Shown here: positions 11,101 through 20,370 of the stretch, piece by piece
How positions within the stretch are numbered: the stretch's first letter is position 1
Layout: the number at the start of each line of letters is the position of its first letter
Assembly (NCBI GenBank): GCA_963377175.1
Contig: CAUJNA010003734.1
Span: 121,761-185,760, forward strand
DNA from: Effrenium voratum
Taxonomy: Eukaryota; Sar; Dinophyceae; Suessiales; Symbiodiniaceae
Direction: 5' to 3'
DNA length: 64,000 nt
Made by a program: the position numbers and the translations under genes
Notes under the pieces: model-generated
The model's input: only the letters and a program-made list of their open reading frames with translations
What the model was told of the DNA's origin: nothing
The model's database searches: none

Positions 11101-14100
11101 GATACTAAAGCGTCGAAGAATCGTACAACTTTCACAGCCTTCTCTCTGTGCTGTATTCGCTCAGAAGTCACGCACGGCATCGATGGGTACTTCTTGGCTT
11201 CACCGTCCTCGCCTATCGCAGGCATTGCGAGTGGCACTTTTCCAGAAACTATCTCAGCAGACTCCTCCCATTCATACCAGGTGAGGTCCGTCGATTCGTC
11301 GACCGATGGATCCGTCCCCGATGCTGTCTCAGCTTCGTCTTTATGACTCTCAATGACTGATGCAACCGCCTTCGTCCAGTTTGGAGTCGACTTTGATCGC
11401 TCCTCAGACTTGAACTTCCAGGCATAAATTACCACCAGACACTCAAATTCTTTCTCAAGCTGAACGTTTCGTCTCATGACGTCTTGGGACTGTTTGGAAT
11501 CCATGAGAACAACCACCCCGTCGACAGGATTAACAACAATCCTGACCCATTCAAGCTCAGCCAAGTGCTTCCCATCCATTGGGTTCTTGATCTTTGATAT
11601 GTTCTTCCGCAATCCCCAATTGTACTGCCATTCTACTCCACCCCAGCGGTTCCGAAGCATCGCTCGAATTCTCTTACCACCGGGCATCTGTAATGTCCGT
11701 GCCTCTGCCGGCGCGGAAATCTCAGACTCTTTACTCTTGGGATCTTCCTCTTTCCTTTTGCCACCGCCCTTCACCTCGGCCTTCTCTTCCTTGGTGTAAT
11801 ATTTACTCATCATCTTCCATTCTTCAGGAGTGAACTCCGGAGGTCTCGATGTCTTCATTAGCCTGAATCCATCCTTCCCGACAGGATACGGTCTTCCGGC
11901 CTTGTCGATTTTAACCTCCTTGCCATCGTCGTTGACGTACGTGATGCCATCCCCAGGTAGTCCAACTGACACGTGTGGAAGGTCGGACTTTACAACCTTC
12001 TCATCGCCCTTAGGGTGTCCATCTCCCTTCCCTTTTGAAGAGCTCGGTCTAGCATCTTCTTCTCCTGCATGATCCCCCCGATCTCCGGCGATTACCTCCG
12101 GGCCATCGTCGAGCAGTAGACCAGCGATCTGATCGACCTCATCGTCAAGCAGTCGCTTCTCGTCACTCTGCAGCAATTCAGGCTCGTAGTCCTCATCTTC
12201 GATCAGGCGGTCACGCGCATCCAGACCGATTGCATCGATAGACATCTCTATCCCTTCCAAAGTCTCGTTGGCAACCTTGTACTTCTGTTGTATTGGGAAT
12301 GTCAGAGGAGATTTCAGAATCATCCTCTCCGTCTGATGTGGCATTCTCAACCGAGGTGGAACCTTTGCCTTCTTGATGTTCAGCTCTGCACCCGCAAATG
12401 CAGTAAGTGCCCAAGCACGATACTTGTTTGCCCAATGCATACCGGTGCTCAACACATATCCAGCAAATATACCAGTTTCCCCTCTCGGCTCGAACTTCTC
12501 CCTCTTTCCCCCTCGTGCTTCACTCGGCTTGAAGTCCACTAGCGCACCAAAAGGTATCTTCTCGCCCTTGAACTCCTCGCCATGCAGCCTCATCCATGCA
12601 CTCGATCCGTTCACCTCTTCGATGTTCATGAGATGGCACAGAGTGGTGATGGCTTGCACCCAATAACACGTGGGTAGACCGGCATGTACTAGACAAGCCG
12701 AAGTCTGGTCAATGATGAATTGATTTGTTCTTTCAGCAAGGGAATTGTTCTGCGGCCGTCCAGGCAGCGATAGGTCGTGGTTCAGCTTCAGCTCCACGCA
12801 CGCATTGATCAGTTCCGGGCCGTCATCCGAATATACCTGCTTGATCTTCCTCCTCCCGCAGAAGTGCTTGATAGCCCTGACGACTGAGTCAGTGTCTCTT
12901 CTCGCGGTGGGATAAGCCATGATAATTCCGGTATATATGTCCCGGATGATGAGCGCATACCTACCTTCCACTTCATGGTCTCCTGATGCCGTCACAAAGT
13001 CGAACGTCACCAGGTCACCGAACGTCTTCACTTCTCTTTTGAATGCTCCCGTTCGCGATCTGAAGTGTCTCATCTTTGCCTTGACGCATGATTCGCAGAA
13101 GGGATTTCGGTATCTGTGTGTAAGCAAATGAGCTATGGAATTGGCGTCCTTCTTGAGGACTCCCACTTTCCTCTTTATTGATGATCCTTCGTACACGTCT
13201 ACTTCGATTCCGGCATCTGGATCATCTTCATCAACCTCTTCCTCGTGAGCTTCGGCATCACCATGTCGATGCGGGACTGACCCAACATCTACAGGTATTT
13301 CCTCAGCCACGGGAGGCGGACGTACCGGACCGGCTCCTCCGGGTGGCCCGAAGTCGAATGCCCCGTCGTGGTGTTCGCCCTCGGCCTCTGCGGACTCACC
13401 GACAGCGGCGGGTGTGACGTCGTTCTCATCGTCACCTCCCTGATCTGCCTCGTCGTTCGTTACCATCGCCAATACTTCCGAAAAGTGCTCCTTGAGGTCG
13501 TCTATCGTAGGGCGATGCCTGTTACTCCGAAGTTTACCATCACTCACTAGGTACGGGATGTCGTCCTTGACCTGCAAGTGCACGAATCCCTGCTTTGGCG
13601 TAACCATGAAAGGTAGTTTACCAGGCATCCAGTGAAATGCATAACCCATCTTCATGCATCTCCTCCCCACTGACAATACCGTGGGTGTCTCATCCAATAC
13701 ATGCGGCTCGACAGTCTCGTCCAACTCGTCCACGACTATCTTGGCCACATCAGATGTGGAAGTGGAACCATTCGCGGTCTGGAACACGATCTCGTCGTCA
13801 TCTTTCACGATGTCGACACCCAGGCTCTTCGCCTTGGCTCTTCCGATGAGATCATGACCACATCCGGTGTCCATCAACCATTTCACCCGTTTGCTGATGC
13901 ACGTTGACATGGCGAAAACGTTCTTCGGCATACCATGCTGTTTCTTCCAGTCGACAGCCGATTCCTTGATCTCGTCCTTGTTCCGATCATACTCGAACAT
14001 TATGCTGCTCTCCTTGGTCACCGGGAAGTAGTGCTTCTTATATACATCATCCACCACTTCTCTCAGTATCTTCGCACGTATCAATGATCGTTGGACTTGA

Positions 14101-15944
14101 TAGGCTGATAATTCACGATGATCACTGCTTTTGAACTTCTTCTCGTCGACGTACACGTACTGATAAGGCTCATTCTCATTGTCCTCATAACCGTACCATT
14201 CCCCTTTTCGTTCCCATTGCCTTCTCTCGTCTTCGAGGTAGGTGATCTCCCCATTCTCGTCGACGTCGAGCACTTCCTTGAACCACACCATTTTCTCGGG
14301 GATCTCGGACTCGCCAGACCATCTCGATGATTCGCTCATCGCGTCGTCATCGTGCTCGTGGTAGACAGTCTCGGCTTCGTCCGGTTCGACCTGATCAACG
14401 TCCTTCTTGAAGCTTACCTTCCCTGCAGGAGCCGATTGCTTCAGGACTATCGCGGGCATTGCGATGGCCCTCCTTGCAATGGCTGGCGCTGCGGCTTTGG
14501 CGGCAGCCTTCGACTTGGCTTGCGCCTTGTCATTTGACGTTGCTGGAGCTGAATTGTTCTTGATGAGCTCATGCCTATACTTGCAAGCGCTTCCCTTATC
14601 GCACTTCCCCTTCTGAAACGCGAAGCATGCTCCATCATCTCTCTTTGGTGACGATGATCTGGACTTGGATTTGCCCTTTCCTTTCCCCTTGGACATGCTC
14701 TCCAACTTATGCTCCGTCTTCTTGCTGTGGGAAAAAGTGCATTCATTCCCTTTCACGCACCCCTTCGCCGATTTGAAGTGGTACCAGCAGGGGTTATCCT
14801 TGCTTCCGCCCGGACTCTTGCCTCTGTCGCTGGCACCGTCGGACTTGCCGTTCTTGCCAGCGTGGCCCTTTGCCTTGGCTTTTGGGAGCACAGGAGCGGC
14901 ATCAGGTCCACCGGGTTTCCCCTTTCTGCCCTTGCCACCCTGATTCTCCTGTTTGCCAGTTGCTGGAGCCGCATCCTTCCCGCCTGACTTCATCATCGAC
15001 TTGACCGATTTCTCCTTCATGTCGAGCATCAGGTCTTCCCGATCTGCCTTGATCTGATAGTCGATCAACGCCAATAAGAATTCATACGTCTTCTGAGGAT
15101 GCTTGTCCGGTAGTCTATGGTAGGCATTGAGGCCGAACTCCATCTTCTTGCTCCCTTTGATCTTCCTGTAAAGGATGTCTCTGAGAGCCAGCTTACTGGG
15201 TCTGTCCTCGCTCCTCATCTTCAGCAGCAAATCATACCATTTGTTCCTGAACATGACCAAGTTCTTGTCGCCAGGAAAGTCAAGGTTGAATAGGTGCTCG
15301 ATGTGGTAGACAAGATCCGTTCTATCGGAAGTTCTGAATGATTGCATAACTAATGCCACCAACTCTCGTCCCTTCACGATCACCCCTTGTTGATGTCGTA
15401 GTTCAGAGTGTCGTGTAGCATCGAGGTATACGTCCTTGGCTTCGTCAGGTGCTTGTTTCAGCATGTTCTGCATGCCCATGGCCATCTTAATATCTATCGT
15501 AGCAAATCTGTCGCCACCTGAATCGCTAAGCAAATCCAGGTCTGGGTTCAACCCAAGAGCCTGCTCCAGCCATTTCGTCCATGCGTCGGTATCTGGATCT
15601 GCACATGCGCTCAGAACATTCATCAGCAGTTGCATCTTCCAGGTGTCAAGTTGATGGATCTTTGGCCAGGCCGGAATAGATACTCTCTCGGCCTCTTTCC
15701 TCGAGATTCTCGGTCGATCATTCTTGATCTCTCGGTTATCTCTCGATCTCCTTCGTCTCCTCCGTGTCCGATCGTCTTCTTCCTCTTCTTCTTCCTCGTC
15801 TTCCTCATCTCCTTCGTCGTCGTCATCCTCATCCTCATCATCGGGTGGATCATCCGGAGGTCCTCCTCCGCCACCAGCGAGGCTCAACTGACGTCGACCC
15901 GCTCCCTGCCCATTCCCATTGGGCGGGAATCCACCGTAATCCAA
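8196..15944 (-). CDS. Copia Gag-Pol polyprotein
   Basis: 2582 residues, long for copia. In order: an acidic stretch then an Arg-rich stretch (about 25-75); a Gag region; two CCCH zinc fingers (about 384-406 and 437-457) in place of the usual CCHC knuckle; an aspartic protease site MDTGCGHDL (about 690); a His/Cys pre-integrase motif (about 938-952); integrase with its acidic residues at FDFVTAS (about 976), YSDDGPEL (about 1039) and SLAERTNQ (about 1070); Ty1/copia reverse transcriptase with YVDD at about 1836; RNase H with YADADFAG at about 2053 and STPEAEIVA further on. The last 60 residues contain FFAGPCTGGSSW, like the Pro-Cys motif of C5 methyltransferases, and the domain then continues in the next ORF. 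The start is ambiguous because the frame overlaps the upstream ORF by 61 bases, so synthesis may need a frameshift or reinitiation. The retrotransposition domains look intact. Confidence 0.95.
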   Translation of the reverse strand: MDYGGFPPNGNGQGAGRRQLSLAGGGGGPPDDPPDDEDEDDDDEGDEEDEEEEEEEDDRTRRRRRRSRDNREIKNDRPRISRKEAERVSIPAWPKIHQLDTWKMQLLMNVLSACADPDTDAWTKWLEQALGLNPDLDLLSDSGGDRFATIDIKMAMGMQNMLKQAPDEAKDVYLDATRHSELRHQQGVIVKGRELVALVMQSFRTSDRTDLVYHIEHLFNLDFPGDKNLVMFRNKWYDLLLKMRSEDRPSKLALRDILYRKIKGSKKMEFGLNAYHRLPDKHPQKTYEFLLALIDYQIKADREDLMLDMKEKSVKSMMKSGGKDAAPATGKQENQGGKGRKGKPGGPDAAPVLPKAKAKGHAGKNGKSDGASDRGKSPGGSKDNPCWYHFKSAKGCVKGNECTFSHSKKTEHKLESMSKGKGKGKSKSRSSSPKRDDGACFAFQKGKCDKGSACKYRHELIKNNSAPATSNDKAQAKSKAAAKAAAPAIARRAIAMPAIVLKQSAPAGKVSFKKDVDQVEPDEAETVYHEHDDDAMSESSRWSGESEIPEKMVWFKEVLDVDENGEITYLEDERRQWERKGEWYGYEDNENEPYQYVYVDEKKFKSSDHRELSAYQVQRSLIRAKILREVVDDVYKKHYFPVTKESSIMFEYDRNKDEIKESAVDWKKQHGMPKNVFAMSTCISKRVKWLMDTGCGHDLIGRAKAKSLGVDIVKDDDEIVFQTANGSTSTSDVAKIVVDELDETVEPHVLDETPTVLSVGRRCMKMGYAFHWMPGKLPFMVTPKQGFVHLQVKDDIPYLVSDGKLRSNRHRPTIDDLKEHFSEVLAMVTNDEADQGGDDENDVTPAAVGESAEAEGEHHDGAFDFGPPGGAGPVRPPPVAEEIPVDVGSVPHRHGDAEAHEEEVDEDDPDAGIEVDVYEGSSIKRKVGVLKKDANSIAHLLTHRYRNPFCESCVKAKMRHFRSRTGAFKREVKTFGDLVTFDFVTASGDHEVEGRYALIIRDIYTGIIMAYPTARRDTDSVVRAIKHFCGRRKIKQVYSDDGPELINACVELKLNHDLSLPGRPQNNSLAERTNQFIIDQTSACLVHAGLPTCYWVQAITTLCHLMNIEEVNGSSAWMRLHGEEFKGEKIPFGALVDFKPSEARGGKREKFEPRGETGIFAGYVLSTGMHWANKYRAWALTAFAGAELNIKKAKVPPRLRMPHQTERMILKSPLTFPIQQKYKVANETLEGIEMSIDAIGLDARDRLIEDEDYEPELLQSDEKRLLDDEVDQIAGLLLDDGPEVIAGDRGDHAGEEDARPSSSKGKGDGHPKGDEKVVKSDLPHVSVGLPGDGITYVNDDGKEVKIDKAGRPYPVGKDGFRLMKTSRPPEFTPEEWKMMSKYYTKEEKAEVKGGGKRKEEDPKSKESEISAPAEARTLQMPGGKRIRAMLRNRWGGVEWQYNWGLRKNISKIKNPMDGKHLAELEWVRIVVNPVDGVVVLMDSKQSQDVMRRNVQLEKEFECLVVIYAWKFKSEERSKSTPNWTKAVASVIESHKDEAETASGTDPSVDESTDLTWYEWEESAEIVSGKVPLAMPAIGEDGEAKKYPSMPCVTSERIQHREKAVKVVRFFDALVSRPVGRKEMLTNPDALASMKKEWSGLIDQGVFDLGAVREYDAVAREAKAKGEEIHMARAHGICVEKHSQLPVGDPKRKFKGRGVLLGNQVKNQSFEAAMFQDLGNSPASFEASRWADFLGCHDGWDVQMADAVQAYIQATLRGTPCWIELPPEAVPSECKWDKYRRPVVPLRKALYGHPDAGTFWEQHCDESVRAVGFEPIGEEWPSVYIHEKLQLVLVVYVDDFKMAGPQKNLAQGWSMLRTRLKIEPETGLDMYLGCNQSKGNVTLGNGHRVTTVTYDMEQFLRSCVDRYLEVAGDVKLNKVVTPELHEETKNHVSRKPAREGPSVVCNWCNNLVPTDGSATVPDQRGGTPELAMKEPVRGHLAPHAASVLMKLLYGARIARFDLLRQVNRLARNVHRWTDSDDRGLHHLMCYVHHTKHWRMVGWVGDPMDDVHLALYADADFAGCIDSLRSTSGGHLNIQGPNTRFPLSGSSKRQGCVSHSTPEAEIVAADVAMRSMGMPALKLVERILKKSPNFVFYDDNKAMIGVVRSGRNPTMRHLERSHGVSISWMHEMFTRDYMYLAYEVTDRMAADIYTKAFNDGRKWKHACLQIGLLDPSLLSDPDTLKALTPTCDPIKGTMQTASGTVDGVPTFPYTHIPIMPPDLWWSGLTSKEGLHEHEGHDPVVVAKGPRLMRVKPPLAVMTPFGSKWLRSTWFLKNGSWLKVEDRVDPGLQCVRIDGWVERAVWQFHPVPVAAPARERSPRPRPIHVGSGDVDMQSVLAAFVEELSNERIELKCVNDLALETLLRLKLLMRCLHINHEQLVPGRCFVPYRIAVKHKPQLAPGIELAMVKHDGGVLRAPVHVSLPGMRTRTVVTLYSVDLARPIVLMACSEPRNWFTALARHDGPQVVTITLVDDLLSEYGGRIARHVLTKPSDLLFFAGPCTGGSSWARLNKTRGIDTAEKIEAKQREFWRLFERFVEINGMP

Positions 15945-17587
15945 TGGGGGCGTAGTACCGTTGTTTCCCCCCCATCACCACCACCAGTCGTAGTAGTGGA
16001 TTGTGGGACATGCCCAACAACCCCTTGCATCTGGGATAGGTGTACATCGATCATTGGATCACCGAAAGACGGAAAGAGGATCGAACCTGGCATCAGCGAC
16101 GAATTAGGGATTTGATTTGAAGACGATGACGGGACTGACCCAGCCACCTTCTTGTCTATCCTATTTGAATTAGCCTGGGTTCCTCCCTCAGCGCGTTTCA
16201 CTACTGCTCGTTCACGATGTCCATCTTTGCTGCTGGAGGCTTCCTGTGTCTCCAGCTTCTTGTGTGCACGTAGTTCCTCGTTGTCAGCATCGAGTTGGCG
16301 TACAAAACTCTCTTCTTGCTTGAGCGTCGCCTCTCTTTCCTTCAGTTGTCCCTGAAGCTCATGCATCTCCTCGAGGTACTCATCGTACATTCCCTTAGCT
16401 GTCAATCTCCAGTACTCAGCCTCCTTCGACTTCTCGTCCATCGTGCACCGTTCCTCTTGTTTCTCTTCTTTGACCTGGGCTAACTCCAAGATCGCATCCT
16501 GACGATGACCACCTTCGACAGCAATCATCTGGTCCTTCATCGACACGTCGGACTCATACTGTTTGACGATCTCTTCTTTTTCGCGAAGCAAGCAATCTGC
16601 TCTCTTCGATTCCTGTTCCGCAAATACTGTAACGTCATTCAGCCTCGCCATCAGCTGTTCCCTGGAGTCCTCCAAAGAGTACGTCTCGGGGCGCTTGACG
16701 AGTGCATGCTCCAACTGTGATTTCAGACTTTGGACCATCTCCTCCTCGTTGAACTTCTCGATAGATGTAGAAGATTCTATGCCTCTGATCTGTTGCTGAT
16801 AAGCTGATATCTGTTGTGAAGCCTCACGGTGTATCTGATTTGCACGTATAGCTGATTCCTGCGCGGCCGACTTCTCGCTTGCCATGTAGGATTTCATCAA
16901 TGCAATCTCCCGCTTCTGCTCCATGATAGTTCCTTCAGCTTGCCTCATCTGTTGCATCATAATATTCGACTCCATGTCTTTCTTCTCCCCGTACTGAAAT
17001 GCGTTCATTTCCACCTTGCGCATCTGTTGGGCTTCTTCCTCAAACTTGCGCCATGCCTCAGCCATGTGGTGTTGGTGGTGACTCACTAGATGTCCCGACT
17101 GCTTGCTGGCAATCTCGCATCGTCTTTCCAGCTCCTGGATCCGGATGGTGCTTCCATAGTCTTCTTGGTTAAGATTCGCCATTGCTGCCGACATTTCATC
17201 AAGTGTCTTCTGATATTCCCCGATCTCCACCTCCATCTTATTCTTCTCTTTGATCACGGCGCGAAAATCTGCACTGGTGGGTGATTTTGACCTCCCACCC
17301 TTCGATGTCGATCTCACGCCCTTCTGCGACGTCCGTGGTGTCGCAGGCGAAGATGATGATCTTCTCGGTGGGGATTCTCTTTTCTTCGACTCCTGATGAA
17401 CATCGATCTGCTTCCATGATCTTGTGGGAGTAGATATGTCGCTGAATAGCGCGGAACCTCCGCTCCCAGGTTCATCCTGTGAATCTGCAACCATATCCAT
17501 CACCGCAGGAAGAGCCATCAATCCATTGGATCCCTCTGAGCTGCTGTTCCCAAAAGTTGCAGTACTTGGGCTCGCCGAAGACGCCAT
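15884..17587 (-). CDS. Copia element first ORF, coiled-coil protein
   Basis: 567 residues starting 148 bases inside the 5' LTR. Residues about 1-110 are Ser/Pro/Lys-rich and look disordered. About 110-450 are rich in Glu, Gln, Lys and Arg with heptad-like spacing, a long predicted coiled coil. The tail is Ser/Gly/Thr-rich and includes AGSVPSSS, encoded by the recurring 12-base motif of this element. No enzyme motif is visible. A role in assembly or RNA binding, as an extra Gag-like protein, is an inference from position and shape. The 3' end overlaps the Gag-Pol frame by 61 bases. Confidence 0.8.
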   Translation of the reverse strand: MASSASPSTATFGNSSSEGSNGLMALPAVMDMVADSQDEPGSGGSALFSDISTPTRSWKQIDVHQESKKRESPPRRSSSSPATPRTSQKGVRSTSKGGRSKSPTSADFRAVIKEKNKMEVEIGEYQKTLDEMSAAMANLNQEDYGSTIRIQELERRCEIASKQSGHLVSHHQHHMAEAWRKFEEEAQQMRKVEMNAFQYGEKKDMESNIMMQQMRQAEGTIMEQKREIALMKSYMASEKSAAQESAIRANQIHREASQQISAYQQQIRGIESSTSIEKFNEEEMVQSLKSQLEHALVKRPETYSLEDSREQLMARLNDVTVFAEQESKRADCLLREKEEIVKQYESDVSMKDQMIAVEGGHRQDAILELAQVKEEKQEERCTMDEKSKEAEYWRLTAKGMYDEYLEEMHELQGQLKEREATLKQEESFVRQLDADNEELRAHKKLETQEASSSKDGHRERAVVKRAEGGTQANSNRIDKKVAGSVPSSSSNQIPNSSLMPGSILFPSFGDPMIDVHLSQMQGVVGHVPQSTTTTGGGDGGETTVLRPHWITVDSRPMGMGRERVDVS

Positions 17588-17735
17588 TGTACTGTGTAGG
17601 TTATCGTTCCTTTATTGTCCCTGTACCCGCAATAAACCAGCTGTCTCCCAGTCCAGTGTAGAGCTTGTAGTTACGGCTGATAACCTGTCAAGAGACGGCA
17701 AGGTGACGTCCCGTGGGACGCTGTGCACCGAACCC
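17588..17735 (-). promoter_or_regulatory. Copia leader between 5' LTR and first ORF
   Basis: A short leader of about 148 bases, where the tRNA primer-binding site should lie close to the LTR. I could not match one to a named tRNA. A perfect small hairpin CGTCCC-GT-GGGACG lies at 17707-17720, next to the expected primer site. Confidence 0.5.
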
Positions 17736-18031
17736 TCAAGCTTTAATACCAACCACGTAGAAAGGTGTATACGGACGATGCCGTTATAGCCGAACCCGTG
17801 TAAACGTTGTAAGGAAGAAGGAATGATAATCACACCAGTGGTCCTGACAAAGCGGCGCAAGCAGTTGTTTTGCTCTTAATGCCGATCACGTAGGTCTGCA
17901 GTCACACATCAGATCTTGAACCTCAATTGTGTCTTGAGCCAAATGGCGATCAATGGAACTTGGGAAGCAACACCAACAAGGACCTCAGAACAGCTACCCA
18001 ATTTCGGCACGGGGCCTAGAGGGTTTTAACA
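17736..18031 (-). repeat. 5' LTR of the copia element
   Basis: Identical to 1-296. It starts with TG on the minus strand at 18031-18030. Its inner end probably extends some bases below 17736, to a TG on the plus strand near 17720, but this cannot be confirmed because the partner copy is cut by the window. It contains the spliced-leader-like sequence at 17933-17947. Confidence 0.93.
17933..17947 (-). other. Spliced-leader-like sequence in the 5' LTR
   Basis: Second copy of the sense-strand GCCATTTGGCTCAAG described for the other LTR. Because this LTR would drive transcription, a leader acceptor or captured leader here would lie in or near the start of the element RNA. Confidence 0.5.
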
Positions 18032-18464
18032 AATGGCAAACAAATTGGCACTCCCAAAACTTCGTCTGGTAAAAAGGGTTTAACGAACAACGGTCCTTGA
18101 TTACTGGCAGAGGTTCGTCATTAAGCGGAACATCACAACAAAGGGGAGGTAGCCCAACAAACAGAATCATGACTGGCGCATTTTGACACAGTGAAACGAC
18201 CACATATTCTGTTGTGCGGGTTTCGTATTTTAGAATTACACCGGATGATGAATCAGAAACGCACCCGTACACATGCCTCTCGTACTGTACATCGGAAGTC
18301 ATGTAAGGAAATTTCCCTCCACATCCGCCAGGTACAGATTGGAATTCATGTGAGTCATCGAGCTGCGTGGATAAGGTGTTCCACCGAGCATTAAACGCAT
18401 AAAGATGGGCGTGCACATAAACTGACGTCTGTTGGGCAACATAGGCAACGTGTCCATTAGGCAA
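18032..18464 (-). CDS. Unknown ORF cut by the copia insertion
   Basis: An open minus-strand frame of about 143 residues that runs without a stop straight into the LTR, where it ends 12 residues later. Its composition is varied and not repeat-like (for example GGCGGKFPYMTSDVQYERH), unlike its surroundings, so it may be an exon of a host gene or part of an older element. A stop lies upstream near 18480. I recognise no family. Confidence 0.35.
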
Positions 18465-19696
18465 ACAAACATAAGGGCGTCATACTCCGAGTTCGTTGTA
18501 TCGCCCACACTGGACTCATGCAAATAAACGGCGCGTACTTGTACCCCCTGAAACAACTGCAACTCCCATCCTGCAGAATATATATATATATATATATATA
18601 TGCTGTTAGATATCGGGTAGATATCTAAACATATGTGGCTGGTCTTGCGGTGTGGCGCGGAGCCAGCTACCTCTTCACCTATCCGATCGAATGAATGAAA
18701 TGCATACATTCAGTGAATGCATCATGGGGCATCTCATATCATTCATGTACAAACATTTTTATTCTCCCCCCGCACCTTCTTCCAGCAGTACACGTCGGAA
18801 GATCACCCGAATCGCCAGGCATGGATGGGCAAGGAGGCGGCTAGCCTCCACGCCCGTGTCCCAGTGCGCGTCTGCGAGGACATCGCCCAAGGCTTGCAAG
18901 CACCCGTCCTCCGCCTCACTGCCGCGGAGCGGGACGCCGATGAGGCTGGCCGCAAGCGCCAGCTGGACCGACACGGCAAGAGCGCCAGTGCAACGGCAAG
19001 CGCACACGCGCGCAACTGCAGGCCGCAGTTGCAGCGTCCGCGATCTCTGCGGCACCCGTTCCTGCGCTCAAGCGAGGCATCGACAGCTACCTGTGCGCCG
19101 TGCCAAAGCGGCAGCGCGGACTTCGACAGTCAACATGGGGGATAAAGCGAGCATGCGGCCCGGCGATCTGGCAGCATGCTGCCCGTCCTTTCTAGAAGAA
19201 TAAGAACCGCGAAAGTCAACTGTTTAGGGAAAACAACGTCTGGGGGAGCGTTGCAGGGTAACAAATGAGCAACAGCTTTGTCTGGGCAATAGTCCCACTC
19301 CGCTTGCGGATTTTCAGCCCGGCCTTTGCGAGCAATCGCTGCACGGGGCAGAGTGCTTAGAAAGGGAACTTTGTTATTTTTTATTATTGTTGTTTTTTGT
19401 GTTGTGTAACGTCCTGCTAGGACGTAGTGAGGGTCTTTACCCTGCTGGCTCGCTGAGCCTTTGCACGGGCTGCGCCTCAAGGAAAACAAAAAGTTGAAAC
19501 ACACCATGGGCGCGGACGTCGCAGCGCATCCCCACGATGCTGCGACGACCACTTTGTGGGACGTGGAGCGGCCACGCCCCCGACCCCTGCTCCGAGTGCG
19601 CCGCGCACACCCACCGCACCCCTCGTGTCCGCAGCCTTTCCTGACGCGGCCCAAGCTGTCACAGCCGTCTCCTGGCGACGACCCCAACGGCGCGGA
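18465..19696. other. Non-coding, GC-rich, no recognisable gene
   Basis: An (AT)n microsatellite of about 24 bases lies at 18578-18601. The rest is GC-rich with several short open frames on both strands that have no recognisable domain and look like composition effects. Confidence 0.6.
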
Positions 19697-19860
19697 ACAG
19701 GTGTGCACCATATTTTGACGAGCTGGCCCCACACAACCTCGGCGCGGCCGCCGTCATCGCGTTCCCTGCTTGCTTGTCTCACTTTTTCCACCGGGGCTGC
19801 GTAGCACAACTGCGAGCGCAGGCTGCGACAGCAGCTGACCTGCTGTGCCCACTTTGCGGC
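19697..19860 (+). pseudogene. RING-H2 zinc-finger fragment
   Basis: In one plus-strand frame the spacing of Cys and His follows RING-H2: a Cys near 19700, then HFFHRGC about 29 residues on, then LLCPLCGR. The expected second Cys of the first pair is replaced (CAPY), so one zinc site is probably damaged. No start codon or longer domain structure is clear, and the frame continues only into low-complexity sequence. A RING fragment from a host gene or a dinoflagellate retroelement is the best guess. Confidence 0.45.
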
Positions 19861-20278
19861 AGGTGCTTTTGCAGCGGCTGCTCCGCCCAGGGATGGACGG
19901 ATAGCCATGATGCAGCGCTGGGTGAGCTGTGTGCCCAGCAGTCCGTACCAATCCCCACACGCCTGCCTGCCGAACCCACTGCGCGCCGCGTAGTGGGACG
20001 CTCCGCACTTTCACTGACGCCGCCGCGGCAGAGCCACAGGCGCCCGAGCACGTGTCAGTGTTCTGCTGTCAGCGCTTGGCGACGGTGCGGGGCACAGCTT
20101 TTGAGGAGCTGGACTCTGGAGTCCGGCACGTGGCAGGCGGCTGCCGCAATGGCAGCGCACGCGCGATCCCTGCCGGCGAGGCTTGCCTCGGCCGATGATT
20201 TGGTGCCATGACGCACGCGCGGCGGTCGGGGAATGGCCGCCGGCCAGCTTGCCATACGGCCAAGGAGAGAGAGCATCC

Positions 20279-20370
20279 GTGCGCCGGTGGGATTTGGCTC
20301 ACCGGCACACGGATGACCCCAGCTCGTTCTCGCTGCTTTCCTGGAACCAAATCCCACCGGCACACGGACG
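20279..20370. repeat. Short inverted and direct repeat
   Basis: GTGCGCCGGTGGGATTTGG at 20279 is the reverse complement, with one mismatch, of a segment near 20347-20365. The tail of each arm (GGCACACGG followed by ATGACC or ACGACC) is also repeated directly. It could fold into a stem of about 19 bp. Confidence 0.55.

Larger units (their letters stand above)
1..18031 (-). mobile_element. Copia-type LTR retrotransposon, nearly complete, minus strand
   Basis: Bases 1-296 recur without any difference I can see at 17736-18031, which makes these the two LTRs. Between them lie three long open frames on the minus strand with Gag, protease, integrase, reverse transcriptase and RNase H in the copia order. 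On the minus strand the LTR begins TGTTAAAACC, the canonical TG start. The CA end is not inside the repeated part at position 1, so the 3' LTR probably runs some 15 bases or more beyond the left edge of the window. Identical LTRs and open frames imply a recent insertion. At about 18 kb it is far longer than a typical 5-kb copia element. Confidence 0.93.
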
